Under the pieces are notes generated by a model, which worked only from the letters and a program-made list of their open reading frames with translations, made no database searches and had not been told where the DNA came from. From positions 1 through 32,221 of the forward strand of contig JAJQDO010000334.1 in assembly GCA_021202175.1 (NCBI GenBank): DNA of 32,221 bases, in the 5' to 3' direction. Source of the DNA: Clostridiales bacterium. GTDB taxonomy: Bacteria; Bacillota; Clostridia; Lachnospirales; Lachnospiraceae. The translations under genes were made by a program, and so were the position numbers. Every line of letters starts with the position of its first letter. Position 1 is the stretch's first letter. Positions 8,569 through 16,565 of the stretch are shown here, one piece after another.

Positions 8569-8779
8569 TGAAGAATCATTGAAATACATCATCGCGAGGT
8601 TGGTCGAAAATGCAAACGAAGCTGTGGAGGAATGTGAGAAAGACAAAAATGACGCTTTTATTCAGGTTCGCAGACTCGCTTATTCTGAGGTGTTGGACAT
8701 TTTGAAAAATGAGCTGGATGTAAGAGATGCTGATTTAAAAGAACTCGGATTAGATATCGATGTTGATAAGATTGCATAA
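8552..8779 (+). CDS. Small hypothetical acidic protein
   Basis: A roughly 75-residue acidic helical protein of unknown function (ISEESLKYIIARLVENANEA, LAYSEVLDILKNELDVRDAD). The ORF track starts at a TTG (8525), but AGGAGAGGTGATT directly before ATG 8552 makes 8552 (MMGRISEES) the better start. It overlaps the upstream 90-aa gene by 17 bases and is followed at once by a strong terminator, so the two genes form a self-contained two-gene transcription unit. The size, the overlap and the acidic/basic contrast between partners resemble a toxin-antitoxin or phage-derived pair, but no known fold is recognised. Confidence 0.65.
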   Translation: MMGRISEESLKYIIARLVENANEAVEECEKDKNDAFIQVRRLAYSEVLDILKNELDVRDADLKELGLDIDVDKIA

Positions 8780-8783
8780 TTGT

Positions 8784-8824
8784 AAAAGCCCCGTCTGTCA
8801 GTAAGGGTAGACAGACGGGGTTTT
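8784..8824 (+). terminator. Rho-independent terminator
   Basis: CCCCGTCTGTC (8789-8799) pairs perfectly with GACAGACGGGG (8810-8820), preceded by AAAA and followed by TTTT. It ends the small-gene pair. Confidence 0.9.
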
Positions 8825-9195
8825 ACAATATTTGGCATATTGATATATATTTTCATGCCTTATTTCAATGTGAAGTCGACTAAAATAATAAAAAGTCGAT
8901 TAAAACAATAACCAGAGGAGAGGGTAATTTTTTGCCTAAGGTAAATTGTTAGTTTGTCTGATAATTTCGTCATTTCGACGGCATAGTAATGTAAATGTTA
9001 CATAAATGTTTCAAAAAAATTGAGCAAAAAGCTGATTTTGTACTGTTAAAAACAAGATTAATCTGTTATAATAAATAAAAATAAGCGGCGCTGATAATTT
9101 CGATGGAATATTAAGCATGTGCGGGAATATCGCGAGGAAGATGATTTCTGTGCTTTTCCGCTTGTTGTTTTCTAATTTTTAAGGAGGATTGAAAA
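8825..9195 (+). promoter_or_regulatory. glgC upstream region with promoter and structured leader
   Basis: No gene is seen in this stretch. It contains an 18-bp direct repeat (AAGTCGACTAAAATAATA at 8873 and AAGTCGATTAAAACAATA at 8893, 16/18 identical, 20-bp period). An extended -10 TGTTATAAT follows (TATAAT 9067-9072) with a weak -35. The predicted leader of about 115 bases carries two mutually exclusive pairings. One is AAGCGG (9083-9088) with CCGCTT (9158-9163). The other is GCGGGAA (9121-9127) with TTTCCGC (9155-9161), followed by a T-rich tract. The second resembles a terminator or attenuator. AAGGAGG lies just before glgC. Confidence 0.45.
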
Positions 9196-10404
9196 ATGGG
9201 CAAAGAAATGATTGCAATGCTTCTTGCCGGAGGACAGGGATCCCGTCTTTACGCGCTTACTGAGAAGTTAGCAAAACCAGCAGTACCATTTGGAGGAAAG
9301 TATCGTATTATCGATTTCCCCATTTCTAACTGCGTGAACTCAGGAATTGACACGGTAGGTATTCTGACACAGTATCAGCCACTGGTGCTGAATGAATTCA
9401 TCGGCAATGGACAGCCGTGGGAGCTGGACCGTCTTTACGGGGGAGTTCACGTACTGCCGCCATACCAGAAGGCATCCGGTTCTGACTGGTACAAGGGTAC
9501 TGCCAATGCGATTTACCAGAATATCTCTTTTATCGAGAGATATGATCCGGAATATGTCATCATCCTTTCCGGCGACCAGATCTGCAAACAGGACTACAGT
9601 GATTTCCTTCGCTTCCACAAAGAGAAGGGTGCGGAATTCAGCGTAGCCGTTATGGAAGTTCCGTGGGAAGAGGCTCCGCGTTTTGGCCTCATGGTAACAG
9701 ACGAGAACGACAAGATTACAGAGTTCCAGGAGAAACCGAAGAATCCGAAGTCCAACCTGGCTTCCATGGGTATCTACATATTTAACTGGGATGTTCTGAA
9801 AAAATATCTGGAAGAAGATGAAGCAGATCCAGAGTCTGAGAACGACTTTGGTAACAACATCATCCCGAACCTGTTAAGAGACAAGCGCGATATGTACGCA
9901 TATCATTTCAGCGGATACTGGAAAGATGTTGGAACGATTTCCTCTCTGTGGGAAGCAAACATGGAAGTGCTTGATCCGGAACACAGCGGCATCAATCTGT
10001 TTGATGATGACTGGAAGATTTACAGCCGAAACAGTGGTATGACCGGTCACAGAATCAACCCTGGCGCTACGGTGGAGAACTCCATGATTACCGATGGTTG
10101 CCGTGTATCGGGCAACGTGAAGCATTCGATTCTTTTTGCTGGTGTTAAGGTAGAAGAAGGCGCTGACGTAGAGGATGCAGTTATTATGGGTGGCTCGATT
10201 ATCAAGAAGGGTGCCGTTGTCAAACATTGTATCGTAGCGGAGAATGTTGTTATAGGCGAAGGCGCACAGGTTGGTGCGATGCCGACAGAAGACGAGAAGG
10301 GCGTTGCCACGGTTGGCGCTGGCGTTTATGTTGGTGATAATGCGAAGGCTGGCCCGAATGCCATGGTTAGAAATAATGTAAAGGATGGTGAAGAACAATG
10401 GTAG
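9196..10404 (+). CDS. glgC: Glucose-1-phosphate adenylyltransferase
   Basis: A 402-residue ADP-glucose pyrophosphorylase catalytic subunit: ATP + glucose-1-phosphate gives ADP-glucose + PPi, the committed step of bacterial glycogen synthesis. The N-terminal nucleotidyltransferase domain has LAGGQGSRL (about 11-19), [20 protein letters not shown], the metal-binding SGDQ near 120, [10 protein letters not shown] and GYWKDVGTI. The C-terminal quarter is a left-handed beta-helix of hexapeptide repeats ([20 protein letters not shown]). AAGGAGGATTGAAAA ATG is a strong ribosome site. The last bases overlap the glgD start by 7 nt, indicating translational coupling. The long leader may be regulated. 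No glgA, glgB or glgP is in the window. Confidence 0.96.
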   Translation: MGKEMIAMLLAGGQGSRLYALTEKLAKPAVPFGGKYRIIDFPISNCVNSGIDTVGILTQYQPLVLNEFIGNGQPWELDRLYGGVHVLPPYQKASGSDWYKGTANAIYQNISFIERYDPEYVIILSGDQICKQDYSDFLRFHKEKGAEFSVAVMEVPWEEAPRFGLMVTDENDKITEFQEKPKNPKSNLASMGIYIFNWDVLKKYLEEDEADPESENDFGNNIIPNLLRDKRDMYAYHFSGYWKDVGTISSLWEANMEVLDPEHSGINLFDDDWKIYSRNSGMTGHRINPGATVENSMITDGCRVSGNVKHSILFAGVKVEEGADVEDAVIMGGSIIKKGAVVKHCIVAENVVIGEGAQVGAMPTEDEKGVATVGAGVYVGDNAKAGPNAMVRNNVKDGEEQW

Positions 10405-11540
10405 GATCCAATGCAACTGCTCTGGGAATCGTTTTCCCGAATATGTATGATAAACTGGTACCAGATCTGACAAGTGAGCGTTTGATGGCATCTATTCCGT
10501 TCGGAAGCCGTTATCGTCTGATTGACTTTGTACTTTCCAGCATGGTGAATTCCGGTATCAATAACATTTCTATTCTTGTGCGTGAGAATTATTATTCCCT
10601 GCTCGATCATCTGGGATCTGGCGGAGAGTGGGATCTGGCCCGCAAGAATGGTGGTATCAATATTGTTCCTCCTTTTGCACAGAAAAACGCGGGTATGTAC
10701 AGTGGTCGGATTGAGGCACTCGAAAACATTCTTGGCTATTTGAAATCTCAGAAAGAGAAATATGTCGTAATGTCCGACTGCAATATCGTTGCGAACTTTG
10801 ATTATAACGCATTGATTGATGCACATATCGCTTCCGGCGCGGATGTAACCGTGGCCTACACGAAGACAGAACTGCCACAGAATGCAAGGGAAGCGGATGA
10901 TGCCAGCAAGGGTATGTACTATACTTTTGATCTTGATGGCGACAGAGTTACAAAGATTTATATAAACTCTCAGACGTCCGGCGAGAAGAATTTCGGCATT
11001 AATATCTATGTGATGGATCGTGAATTCCTGATTGATACCGTGAAGACTTCCTTCGTTAACGGCGGCGTTTACTTTGAGAGAGATGTTCTCCTCAATCGCC
11101 TGGATGAATTGAAAGTTTGCGGATATGAATTTACAGGATACGTATCCCGCATCGACAGCCTGAAGGGATATTTCGATGAGAATATGAGACTTCTCGAAGA
11201 GGATAACCTTGATAAGTTATTTGACCCGGCTCCTGTTTATACGAAGATTCGTGATGACAACCCGACAAGATATGTCAGCGATGCCAAAGCTTCTAACGTG
11301 ATGGTAGCTGACGGCTGTGTCATTGAAGGTACCGTGGAAGACAGTATTTTGTTCAGAGGTGTTAAGGTTGGCAAGGGTGCAGTTGTAAAGAACTGTATCC
11401 TCATGCAGGACACCGTAATCGAAGATGGCGCTGATGTGGAATATGTTATCTCTGATAAGAGTGTTACGGTTACAGAAGACAAAGAACTGAAAGGAACGGA
11501 TAGCTTCCCTGTTTTCGTGGCGAAGAGACAGACAGTATAA
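10398..11540 (+). CDS. glgD: ADP-glucose pyrophosphorylase regulatory subunit GlgD
   Basis: A 380-residue GlgD, the non-catalytic partner that forms a hetero-oligomer with GlgC in Firmicutes and raises its activity. It keeps the family fold ([45 protein letters not shown]) and the C-terminal beta-helix ([20 protein letters not shown]). It lacks the catalytic GGxGxRL loop at the N-terminus (here [12 protein letters not shown]), as expected for GlgD. The ATG overlaps the end of glgC, with GGATGGTGAAGAACA providing a modest ribosome site, so expression is probably coupled to glgC. A strong terminator follows 30 bp after the stop. Confidence 0.95.
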   Translation: MVGSNATALGIVFPNMYDKLVPDLTSERLMASIPFGSRYRLIDFVLSSMVNSGINNISILVRENYYSLLDHLGSGGEWDLARKNGGINIVPPFAQKNAGMYSGRIEALENILGYLKSQKEKYVVMSDCNIVANFDYNALIDAHIASGADVTVAYTKTELPQNAREADDASKGMYYTFDLDGDRVTKIYINSQTSGEKNFGINIYVMDREFLIDTVKTSFVNGGVYFERDVLLNRLDELKVCGYEFTGYVSRIDSLKGYFDENMRLLEEDNLDKLFDPAPVYTKIRDDNPTRYVSDAKASNVMVADGCVIEGTVEDSILFRGVKVGKGAVVKNCILMQDTVIEDGADVEYVISDKSVTVTEDKELKGTDSFPVFVAKRQTV

Positions 11541-11570
11541 GAGATAGAATATTCTATTAAGTAATAATAA

Positions 11571-11626
11571 AAAACAGGTTGCCTGCAATATCGAAATTCT
11601 TCGATGATTGCGGGCAACCTGTTTTT
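11571..11626. terminator. Strong rho-independent terminator after glgD
   Basis: AAAACAGGTTGCC (11571-11583) pairs with GGCAACCTGTTTT (11613-11625), with further pairing inside (TGCAAT / ATTG and ATCGAA / TTCGAT). T's on the right and A's on the left mean it could act in both directions. Confidence 0.9.
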
Positions 11627-11640
11627 ATAACATTTTTTAT

Positions 11641-11896
11641 ATTTGGGTAGAATTGAGATAATATAATTAATTTTGTACTTTACGAAAAAATAAAGTCAGA
11701 TTATAATAAAAAACAGTCCTGTCCCTATTATCCAGGACAGAAATCAATATAGTAAACGACGTCACGTTGTTTACTATATTTTATGGAGATTTTGATATGA
11801 GGATGAAAAGTTTCATTTCCAGTAAAGGGAATATATGATTTTTTATACTTATATCATTTTTTGACGGGCTAGAAAGATGAATACCAGGAGGAGAAT
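11641..11896. promoter_or_regulatory. Intergenic region with 12-bp inverted repeat
   Basis: No gene is seen. CTGTCC/GGACAG (11719-11740) forms a small hairpin. Beside it lies a perfect 12-bp inverted repeat, AATATAGTAAAC (11746-11757) and GTTTACTATATT (11769-11780), with an 11-base spacer GACGTCACGTT. It is AT-rich and not followed by a T run, so an operator upstream of the aldo/keto reductase is more likely than a terminator. Confidence 0.5.
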
Positions 11897-13015
11897 ATGA
11901 GCGCAAAAAAATTAGGATTTGGATTGATGAGACTTCCATCTCTGGACAAAAATGATTCTTCAAAAATTGATATTGAACTGACCAAAAAGATGGTCGATGT
12001 TTTTATAGAAAGAGGATTTACCTATTTTGATACCGCATGGATGTATTGTCAGTTCCAGAGTGAACCGGCGACGAAAGAGGTGCTGGTTGACCGATATCCG
12101 CGAGACAGTTACACGCTGGCGACGAAATTACATGCTGATTTTATCAAAACAGAAGAAGACCGGGATAAAATATTTAATCAGCAGCTGGAAAAAACCGGTG
12201 TGGAATATTTTGATTACTATCTACTCCATGATGTTGGAGTCAGCCATTATGAAGTTTATGGAAAACTGGACTGCTTTACCTGGTTGAAAGAGAAGAAGGA
12301 ACAGGGTCTGGTGAAGAAGATGGGCTTTTCTTTCCATGACACCGCAGAGTTTCTGGATAAAGTATTGACGGAACATCCGGAGATGGAGTTTGTGCAGTTA
12401 CAGATTAATTATCTGGACTGGGAGAGTGAAAAGGTGCAGTCACGGAAATGCTATGAGGTTGCGGTAAAACATGGAGTGCCAGTTATTGTTATGGAACCGG
12501 TGAAGGGCGGCACACTGGCCAATGTACCGGCGGAGGCAGAGCAGTTGTTTAAAGATTGTCATTCAGACTGGTCGGCTTCTTCCTGGGCGGTTCGTTTTGT
12601 GGCGAGTCTTGACAACGTGATGATGATTTTGAGTGGAATGAGCAGTCTGGAGCAGATGTTCGACAACACAGCATATATGGCAGATGTCTGTCCGCTGAAT
12701 GAGGAAGAACAAAGCATCATCCAAAAGGCTACGGACATTATTAAGAATTATGTAGCGATTCCCTGCACGCAATGTGAATACTGTATTGATGGCTGTCCGC
12801 AGAATATCTGTATCCCGAAATATTTCTCGCTTTACAATAAGGAGCAGCAGAAGACAGAAAATATTTTTGCATTAAAAGAGAATTATAATGAATTGACAAA
12901 GGAATTTGGCAAGGCCAGTGATTGTGTTGCCTGTGGTCAATGTGAGGCGATTTGTCCGCAACATCTGCCGATTATTGAGAATCTGAAAAAAGTGGCGGAA
13001 GATTTTGAGGGATAA
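11897..13015 (+). CDS. Aldo/keto reductase with C-terminal 4Fe-4S domain
   Basis: A 372-residue fusion of an aldo/keto reductase barrel and a ferredoxin-like tail. The catalytic tetrad is visible as D45 and Y50 (YFDTAWMY), K77 (LATKLH) and H111 (YLLHDV). The phosphate-binding region includes MEPVKGGTLA. After about residue 290 there are two cysteine clusters, CTQCEYCIDGCPQ and CVACGQCEAICPQ, which can bind two 4Fe-4S clusters. Such proteins are common in anaerobes as oxidoreductases that may exchange electrons with ferredoxin, but substrates are mostly unknown. AGGAGGAGAAT precedes the ATG. It stands alone, with a putative operator upstream and larC 267 bp downstream. Confidence 0.93.
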   Translation: MSAKKLGFGLMRLPSLDKNDSSKIDIELTKKMVDVFIERGFTYFDTAWMYCQFQSEPATKEVLVDRYPRDSYTLATKLHADFIKTEEDRDKIFNQQLEKTGVEYFDYYLLHDVGVSHYEVYGKLDCFTWLKEKKEQGLVKKMGFSFHDTAEFLDKVLTEHPEMEFVQLQINYLDWESEKVQSRKCYEVAVKHGVPVIVMEPVKGGTLANVPAEAEQLFKDCHSDWSASSWAVRFVASLDNVMMILSGMSSLEQMFDNTAYMADVCPLNEEEQSIIQKATDIIKNYVAIPCTQCEYCIDGCPQNICIPKYFSLYNKEQQKTENIFALKENYNELTKEFGKASDCVACGQCEAICPQHLPIIENLKKVAEDFEG

Positions 13016-13158
13016 TATGAAATATAATTTGGCATCATTGTTTGTTTAGGTATTTAGAAGTCGACGGAATGGATGATAAGAGTGGAAATATGTTCCGATA
13101 GCATTTGCATTGTTGACTGAAACATGGTGACATAGATTGGCAGACAGGTTGGATTATT

Positions 13159-13199
13159 GATTAGGGAGTCAAAATGTATGGATTTTGACATTTTGATTA
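13159..13199 (+). repeat. 41-bp dispersed hairpin repeat, copy 2
   Basis: GATTAGGGAGTCAAAATG...CATTTTGATTA matches copy 1 (4785-4825) at 38 of 41 positions. The stem TCAAAATG / CATTTTGA is kept and most differences fall outside the stem core. It lies about 85 bp before larC, in the same orientation as that gene. Confidence 0.8.
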
Positions 13200-13219
13200 T
13201 TATTTTGAAAATGTAAAGA

Positions 13220-13260
13220 TGGCAGGCATTAGGCGAGAAAAACTAGTCTGATGCCTGCCA
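13220..13260 (+). promoter_or_regulatory. Perfect 10-bp hairpin just upstream of larC
   Basis: TGGCAGGCAT (13220-13229) pairs with ATGCCTGCCA (13251-13260) around a 21-base loop. It ends only 9 bases before the GAGGAG ribosome site of larC. No U tract follows, so it is a weak terminator for the reductase gene or a leader structure affecting larC translation. Confidence 0.5.
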
Positions 13261-13282
13261 GGTATTGTTGAGGAGTGGATTT

Positions 13283-14731
13283 ATGTCAAACACGTTATAT
13301 CTGGAATGTAATGCAGGAATCAGCGGAGATATGACAGTGGCAGCGCTGCTTGATCTAGGCGCCAGTCAGGAAGTCCTGATGAAAGCGTTAGACAGTATTC
13401 CTGTACAGGGATTTTCTGTAGCAATCAGTCGAGTAAAGAAATCTGGGATTGATTGCTGTGATTTTAATGTCATTTTGGACGCAGATTATGAGAATCATGA
13501 TCACGATATGGAATATCTACATGATTGTGATTACGTACATCACGGTCATGAACATCACCATCATGGGGATGCAGGCCATGATCACGAGCATCATGAAAAT
13601 AATCATCATCATGAAGGTGAGGAACATGACCGTGACCATAGCCACCATCGTGAAGATGAGGAACAAGAGCATAGTCACCATCATCACAAAGGGGAAGAAC
13701 ATGAACACAGCCATCATCACGGAGATGAGGGACATACGCATATCCATCGCGGAATGAAAGAAGTTACGGAAATTATCCAGGGGACGACAATGACAGAGAG
13801 CGCAAGAAAGATTGCCTTGCATATTTTTAACATCATTGCCCGAGCAGAGGCAAAGGCCCATGGGTTGCCGGTCGATCAGGTTCATTTCCATGAAGTGGGA
13901 GCGATTGATTCGATTGTGGATGTGTTGGCTGTTGCTGTTTGTCTGGATGATTTGCAACTGGATGGGGTGATTGTGCCAAAACTCTGTGAAGGAACAGGAA
14001 CGGTTCGCTGTCAGCATGGAATATTACCAATACCGGTTCCGGCTGTGGCCAATATTGTGCAGGAAAATGGGTTGAATCTTGAGATTCTTCCTGTACAGGG
14101 AGAATTTGTGACACCAACGGGGGCGGCTATCGTTGCGGCGGTGAAGACCTCAGACTGCCTTCCGAAATCCTTCCGAATCAAAAAGATTGGTATTGGAGCA
14201 GGAAAACGTTCCTATGAAAGACCAAGTATGCTTCGTGCCATGTTGATTGAACCAGTGAAGAGGACCGTGGAGGAGATATCTGCAGATAGCCCGGAGGATT
14301 GTGTGTATCGACTGGAAACCAACATTGATGATTGCTCTGGAGAAATCTTGGGATATACGATGGAACTGTTGTTTGCTGCAGGAGCCAGAGATGTGCATTA
14401 CCATCCTGTCTATATGAAAAAGAACCGTCCGGCCTGGCAGTTGAATGTACTTTGTGATGAGAAGGATATTTCCCGGATGGAAGAAATTATCTTTCGAGAA
14501 ACGACGACGATCGGTATCCGGCGAGTTTGCATGGAACGAACGGTGCTTTCCAGAGAGAGCCGACAGGTGGAGATTCCTTACGGTACAGCGAAAGTAAAAG
14601 TTTGCCGTTATGGCAGTAATATAAAATACTATCCGGAATATGAGTCAGTGAAAGTGCTTTGTCAGGAAACGGGACGCTCGTATCAGGAAGTGTATCGGGA
14701 TATTGTTTGTGTTTGCGAGAAACAGAGTTAA
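13283..14731 (+). CDS. larC: Nickel-pincer cofactor synthesis protein LarC, single ORF, His-rich
   Basis: A LarC-family protein of about 482 residues. In characterised systems LarC inserts nickel into the pyridinium bis-thiocarboxylate to finish the nickel-pincer cofactor of lactate racemase and relatives. The start at ATG 13283 follows GAGGAG; the ORF-track TTG at 13265 lies upstream of it. Motifs: ECNAGISGDM at the N-terminus, VHFHEVGAIDSIVDVL, CQHGILPIPVPA, EFVTPTGAAI, KIGIGAGKRSYERPSMLRAM, ETNIDDCSGEILGYTMELLF, MKKNRPAWQLNVL. Between about residues 70 and 158 lies an insert with 34 histidines, a likely Ni2+ store or buffer. The LarC1 and LarC2 parts are in one frame, unlike Lactiplantibacillus plantarum, where a frameshift joins them. 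No larA, larB or larE is in the window. Confidence 0.93.
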   Translation: MSNTLYLECNAGISGDMTVAALLDLGASQEVLMKALDSIPVQGFSVAISRVKKSGIDCCDFNVILDADYENHDHDMEYLHDCDYVHHGHEHHHHGDAGHDHEHHENNHHHEGEEHDRDHSHHREDEEQEHSHHHHKGEEHEHSHHHGDEGHTHIHRGMKEVTEIIQGTTMTESARKIALHIFNIIARAEAKAHGLPVDQVHFHEVGAIDSIVDVLAVAVCLDDLQLDGVIVPKLCEGTGTVRCQHGILPIPVPAVANIVQENGLNLEILPVQGEFVTPTGAAIVAAVKTSDCLPKSFRIKKIGIGAGKRSYERPSMLRAMLIEPVKRTVEEISADSPEDCVYRLETNIDDCSGEILGYTMELLFAAGARDVHYHPVYMKKNRPAWQLNVLCDEKDISRMEEIIFRETTTIGIRRVCMERTVLSRESRQVEIPYGTAKVKVCRYGSNIKYYPEYESVKVLCQETGRSYQEVYRDIVCVCEKQS

Positions 14732-14801
14732 ATTATGAAAAGAATTATTATCATTAGCTTTTGATTTATTTTTACTTTATATAGAAAAGAAGGTATCAGA
14801 G

Positions 14802-16202
14802 ATGAGTGGAGAAAATAAAGAAATGCAAAAGAAAGGAAATCCCCTTGGAGTAGAACCGATTCCCAGCCTGTTGGTTCAGTTCGCGATACCTAGCATTATC
14901 GCAATGCTGGTCAGCGCTCTTTACAATATCGTGGACCAGCTGTTCATCGGACAGGCTGTCGGGACACTGGGAAATGCGGCGACCAATGTGGCGTTCCCTC
15001 TTTCGACATCTTGTGTCGCTCTGGCTTTGATGTTTGGTATCGGTGGCGCGTCCTGTTTTAATCTTGATATGGGACGAGGTGAAAAAGAAAAGGCAGTCTA
15101 TTATATTGGAAATGCCATCACCTGTCTGTTTGGTGCTGGATTGATTTTGTGTATTTTTGCACAAATTTTCCTGACGCCGATGCTGAAAGTTTTCGGAGCA
15201 CCGGACGATGTTCTGCCTTATGCACAGGCTTATGTGCGAGTGACATCGATAGGATTTCCTTTTTTGATTCTTACCACAGGAGGGGGACATCTGATTCGTG
15301 CGGATGGGAGTCCGCGCATGGCGATGATCTGTAATCTGACTGGAGCAATTATCAACACGATTTTGGACGCATTGTTTGTGTTAGTTTTTGGATGGGGGAT
15401 GACCGGCGCGGCGCTGGCGACGATTATCGGCCAGATTATCTCGGCTTTTATTGTGATCCGTTACCTCCTTCATTTTAAAACATTGCCTCTGGGAGCGAAA
15501 CATCTTCGCCCACAGGGAAAATATGTGATAGAGGTTGCACAAATTGGCATGGCTTCCTTCTGCAATCAGATTGCCATGATGGTCGTACAGATTGTGATGA
15601 ATAATTCACTTACTTATTATGGAGCTTTATCTGTCTATGGAGAGTCGATTCCTTTGGCTTGCGCCGGTATCGTCGTCAAAGTGAATCAGGTATTTTTCTC
15701 GATTGTCATCGGAATTTCTCAAGGAAACCAGCCGGTGGTGAGTTTTAACTATGGTGCAAGAAATTATGATCGAGTGAGGAAGGCATATCGTCTGGCTATT
15801 ATTGCCGGGTCTGTCATTTCTATTATTTCCTTCATAGTGTTTCAGACATTCCCGCGGCAGATTCTTGCATTGTTTGGCACAGGGACACCGGAATATTTTG
15901 AATTCGGAACACGCTTTTTCCGTATTTATCTCTTTTTTGTATGGGTGGATGCTCTGCAGCCGATTACGTCTACGTTTTTTACGTCCATCGGTAAGCCGGC
16001 AAAGGGTGTATTTCTGTCTTTGACCAGACAGATTATTTTTTTCCTTCCGTTACTGTTGATTCTCCCGTACTTTATGGGCGTAGAAGGATGCACGTATGTG
16101 GCGCCGATTGCGGATTGCCTGGCAGCAATTGTCACGGTGATTATGGCGTTTCTGGAATTCAGGAGCATGCCGAAAGGAAATCTGTCCGTGTCGGAATCGT
16201 AG
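14802..16202 (+). CDS. MATE-family efflux transporter (first)
   Basis: A 466-residue multidrug and toxic compound extrusion (MATE) type membrane protein with 12 predicted helices that would export cationic compounds using an ion gradient. The N-terminal signature IPSLLVQFAIPSIIAMLVSA followed by LYNIVDQLFIGQ is typical, and it repeats in the second half (ISQGNQPVVSFNYGA). The start ATG 14802 follows AAGAAGG about 8 bases upstream. It lies 70 bp after larC on the same strand, with no clear terminator between, so read-through is possible, though a functional link is not evident. It resembles a second MATE gene at 28926 in general architecture. The substrate is unknown. Confidence 0.92.
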   Translation: MSGENKEMQKKGNPLGVEPIPSLLVQFAIPSIIAMLVSALYNIVDQLFIGQAVGTLGNAATNVAFPLSTSCVALALMFGIGGASCFNLDMGRGEKEKAVYYIGNAITCLFGAGLILCIFAQIFLTPMLKVFGAPDDVLPYAQAYVRVTSIGFPFLILTTGGGHLIRADGSPRMAMICNLTGAIINTILDALFVLVFGWGMTGAALATIIGQIISAFIVIRYLLHFKTLPLGAKHLRPQGKYVIEVAQIGMASFCNQIAMMVVQIVMNNSLTYYGALSVYGESIPLACAGIVVKVNQVFFSIVIGISQGNQPVVSFNYGARNYDRVRKAYRLAIIAGSVISIISFIVFQTFPRQILALFGTGTPEYFEFGTRFFRIYLFFVWVDALQPITSTFFTSIGKPAKGVFLSLTRQIIFFLPLLLILPYFMGVEGCTYVAPIADCLAAIVTVIMAFLEFRSMPKGNLSVSES

Positions 16203-16360
16203 GGCGATGAGGATTTTGGCATGCACCGAATTTGTTGGTTTACATTTTAAAAAGTGGTTTTGAATAATTTGACATGTATAGTCCGGCTTATTTTAATGCC
16301 GTGTATGTAGTTCCCTGTGAATAATGATAACCAGAGAAATCTTATAAAACAATTTATTGA

Positions 16361-16388
16361 TTGCAATATGATAAAAATGCGTTATAAT
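16361..16388 (+). promoter_or_regulatory. Sigma-A promoter of the thi operon
   Basis: TTGCAA (16361-16366), a 16-bp spacer and TATAAT (16383-16388). The TPP riboswitch begins about 15 bases downstream, so the whole aptamer lies in the 5' leader. A second possible promoter, TTGACA-17-TTTAAT, lies at about 16269-16297. Confidence 0.75.
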
Positions 16389-16403
16389 ACTTATAATAAT
16401 AAA

Positions 16404-16496
16404 AAGGGGAGCTTGTGGAAAGCAGGCTGAGAGGAGACTGTATCGTCTCGACCCGGAAACCTGATGTGGATAATGCCAACGTAGGGATGCATCTTG
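16404..16496 (+). ncRNA. TPP (thi-box) riboswitch aptamer
   Basis: The region carries the conserved thi-box elements in order: GGGGAGCTTG, GCTGAGAGGAGA, CTCGACCC, then ACCTGATGTGGATAATGCCA and ACGTAGGGA. CTGAGA (16427-16432) and the GGATAATGCC block form the pyrimidine and pyrophosphate binding arms in known TPP riboswitches. It lies directly upstream of thiM-thiE and is followed by a terminator, so TPP should switch transcription off. Confidence 0.96.
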
Positions 16497-16507
16497 ATGA
16501 ATTTAAG

Positions 16508-16540
16508 CGGATATGTCCTCGGACATATCCGTTTTCTATT
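16508..16540 (+). terminator. Riboswitch expression-platform terminator
   Basis: CGGATATGTCC (16508-16518) and GGACATATCCG (16521-16531) form a perfect stem followed by TTTTCTATT. It lies 12 bases after the TPP aptamer and 25 bases before thiM, the usual arrangement for transcriptional OFF control. Confidence 0.92.
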
Positions 16541-16565
16541 GTAAGAATATAAAGGAGAAAAGAAA

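Noticed and set aside
10398-11540. glgD as a degenerate glgC copy
   Set aside because: Loss of the GGxGxRL loop is normal for GlgD. The gene is intact, coupled to glgC and has the expected length.
13500-13745. CAT/CAC-rich tract as a possible repeat array
   Set aside because: It has no regular unit or spacer; it encodes the His-rich insert of LarC in an intact frame.
13449-14017. ORFs 13449-13757 (+) and 13517-14017 (-), rich in Ile/Thr or Met
   Set aside because: They are out-of-frame shadows of the His-codon-rich part of larC; the low complexity comes from repeated CAT/CAC codons.
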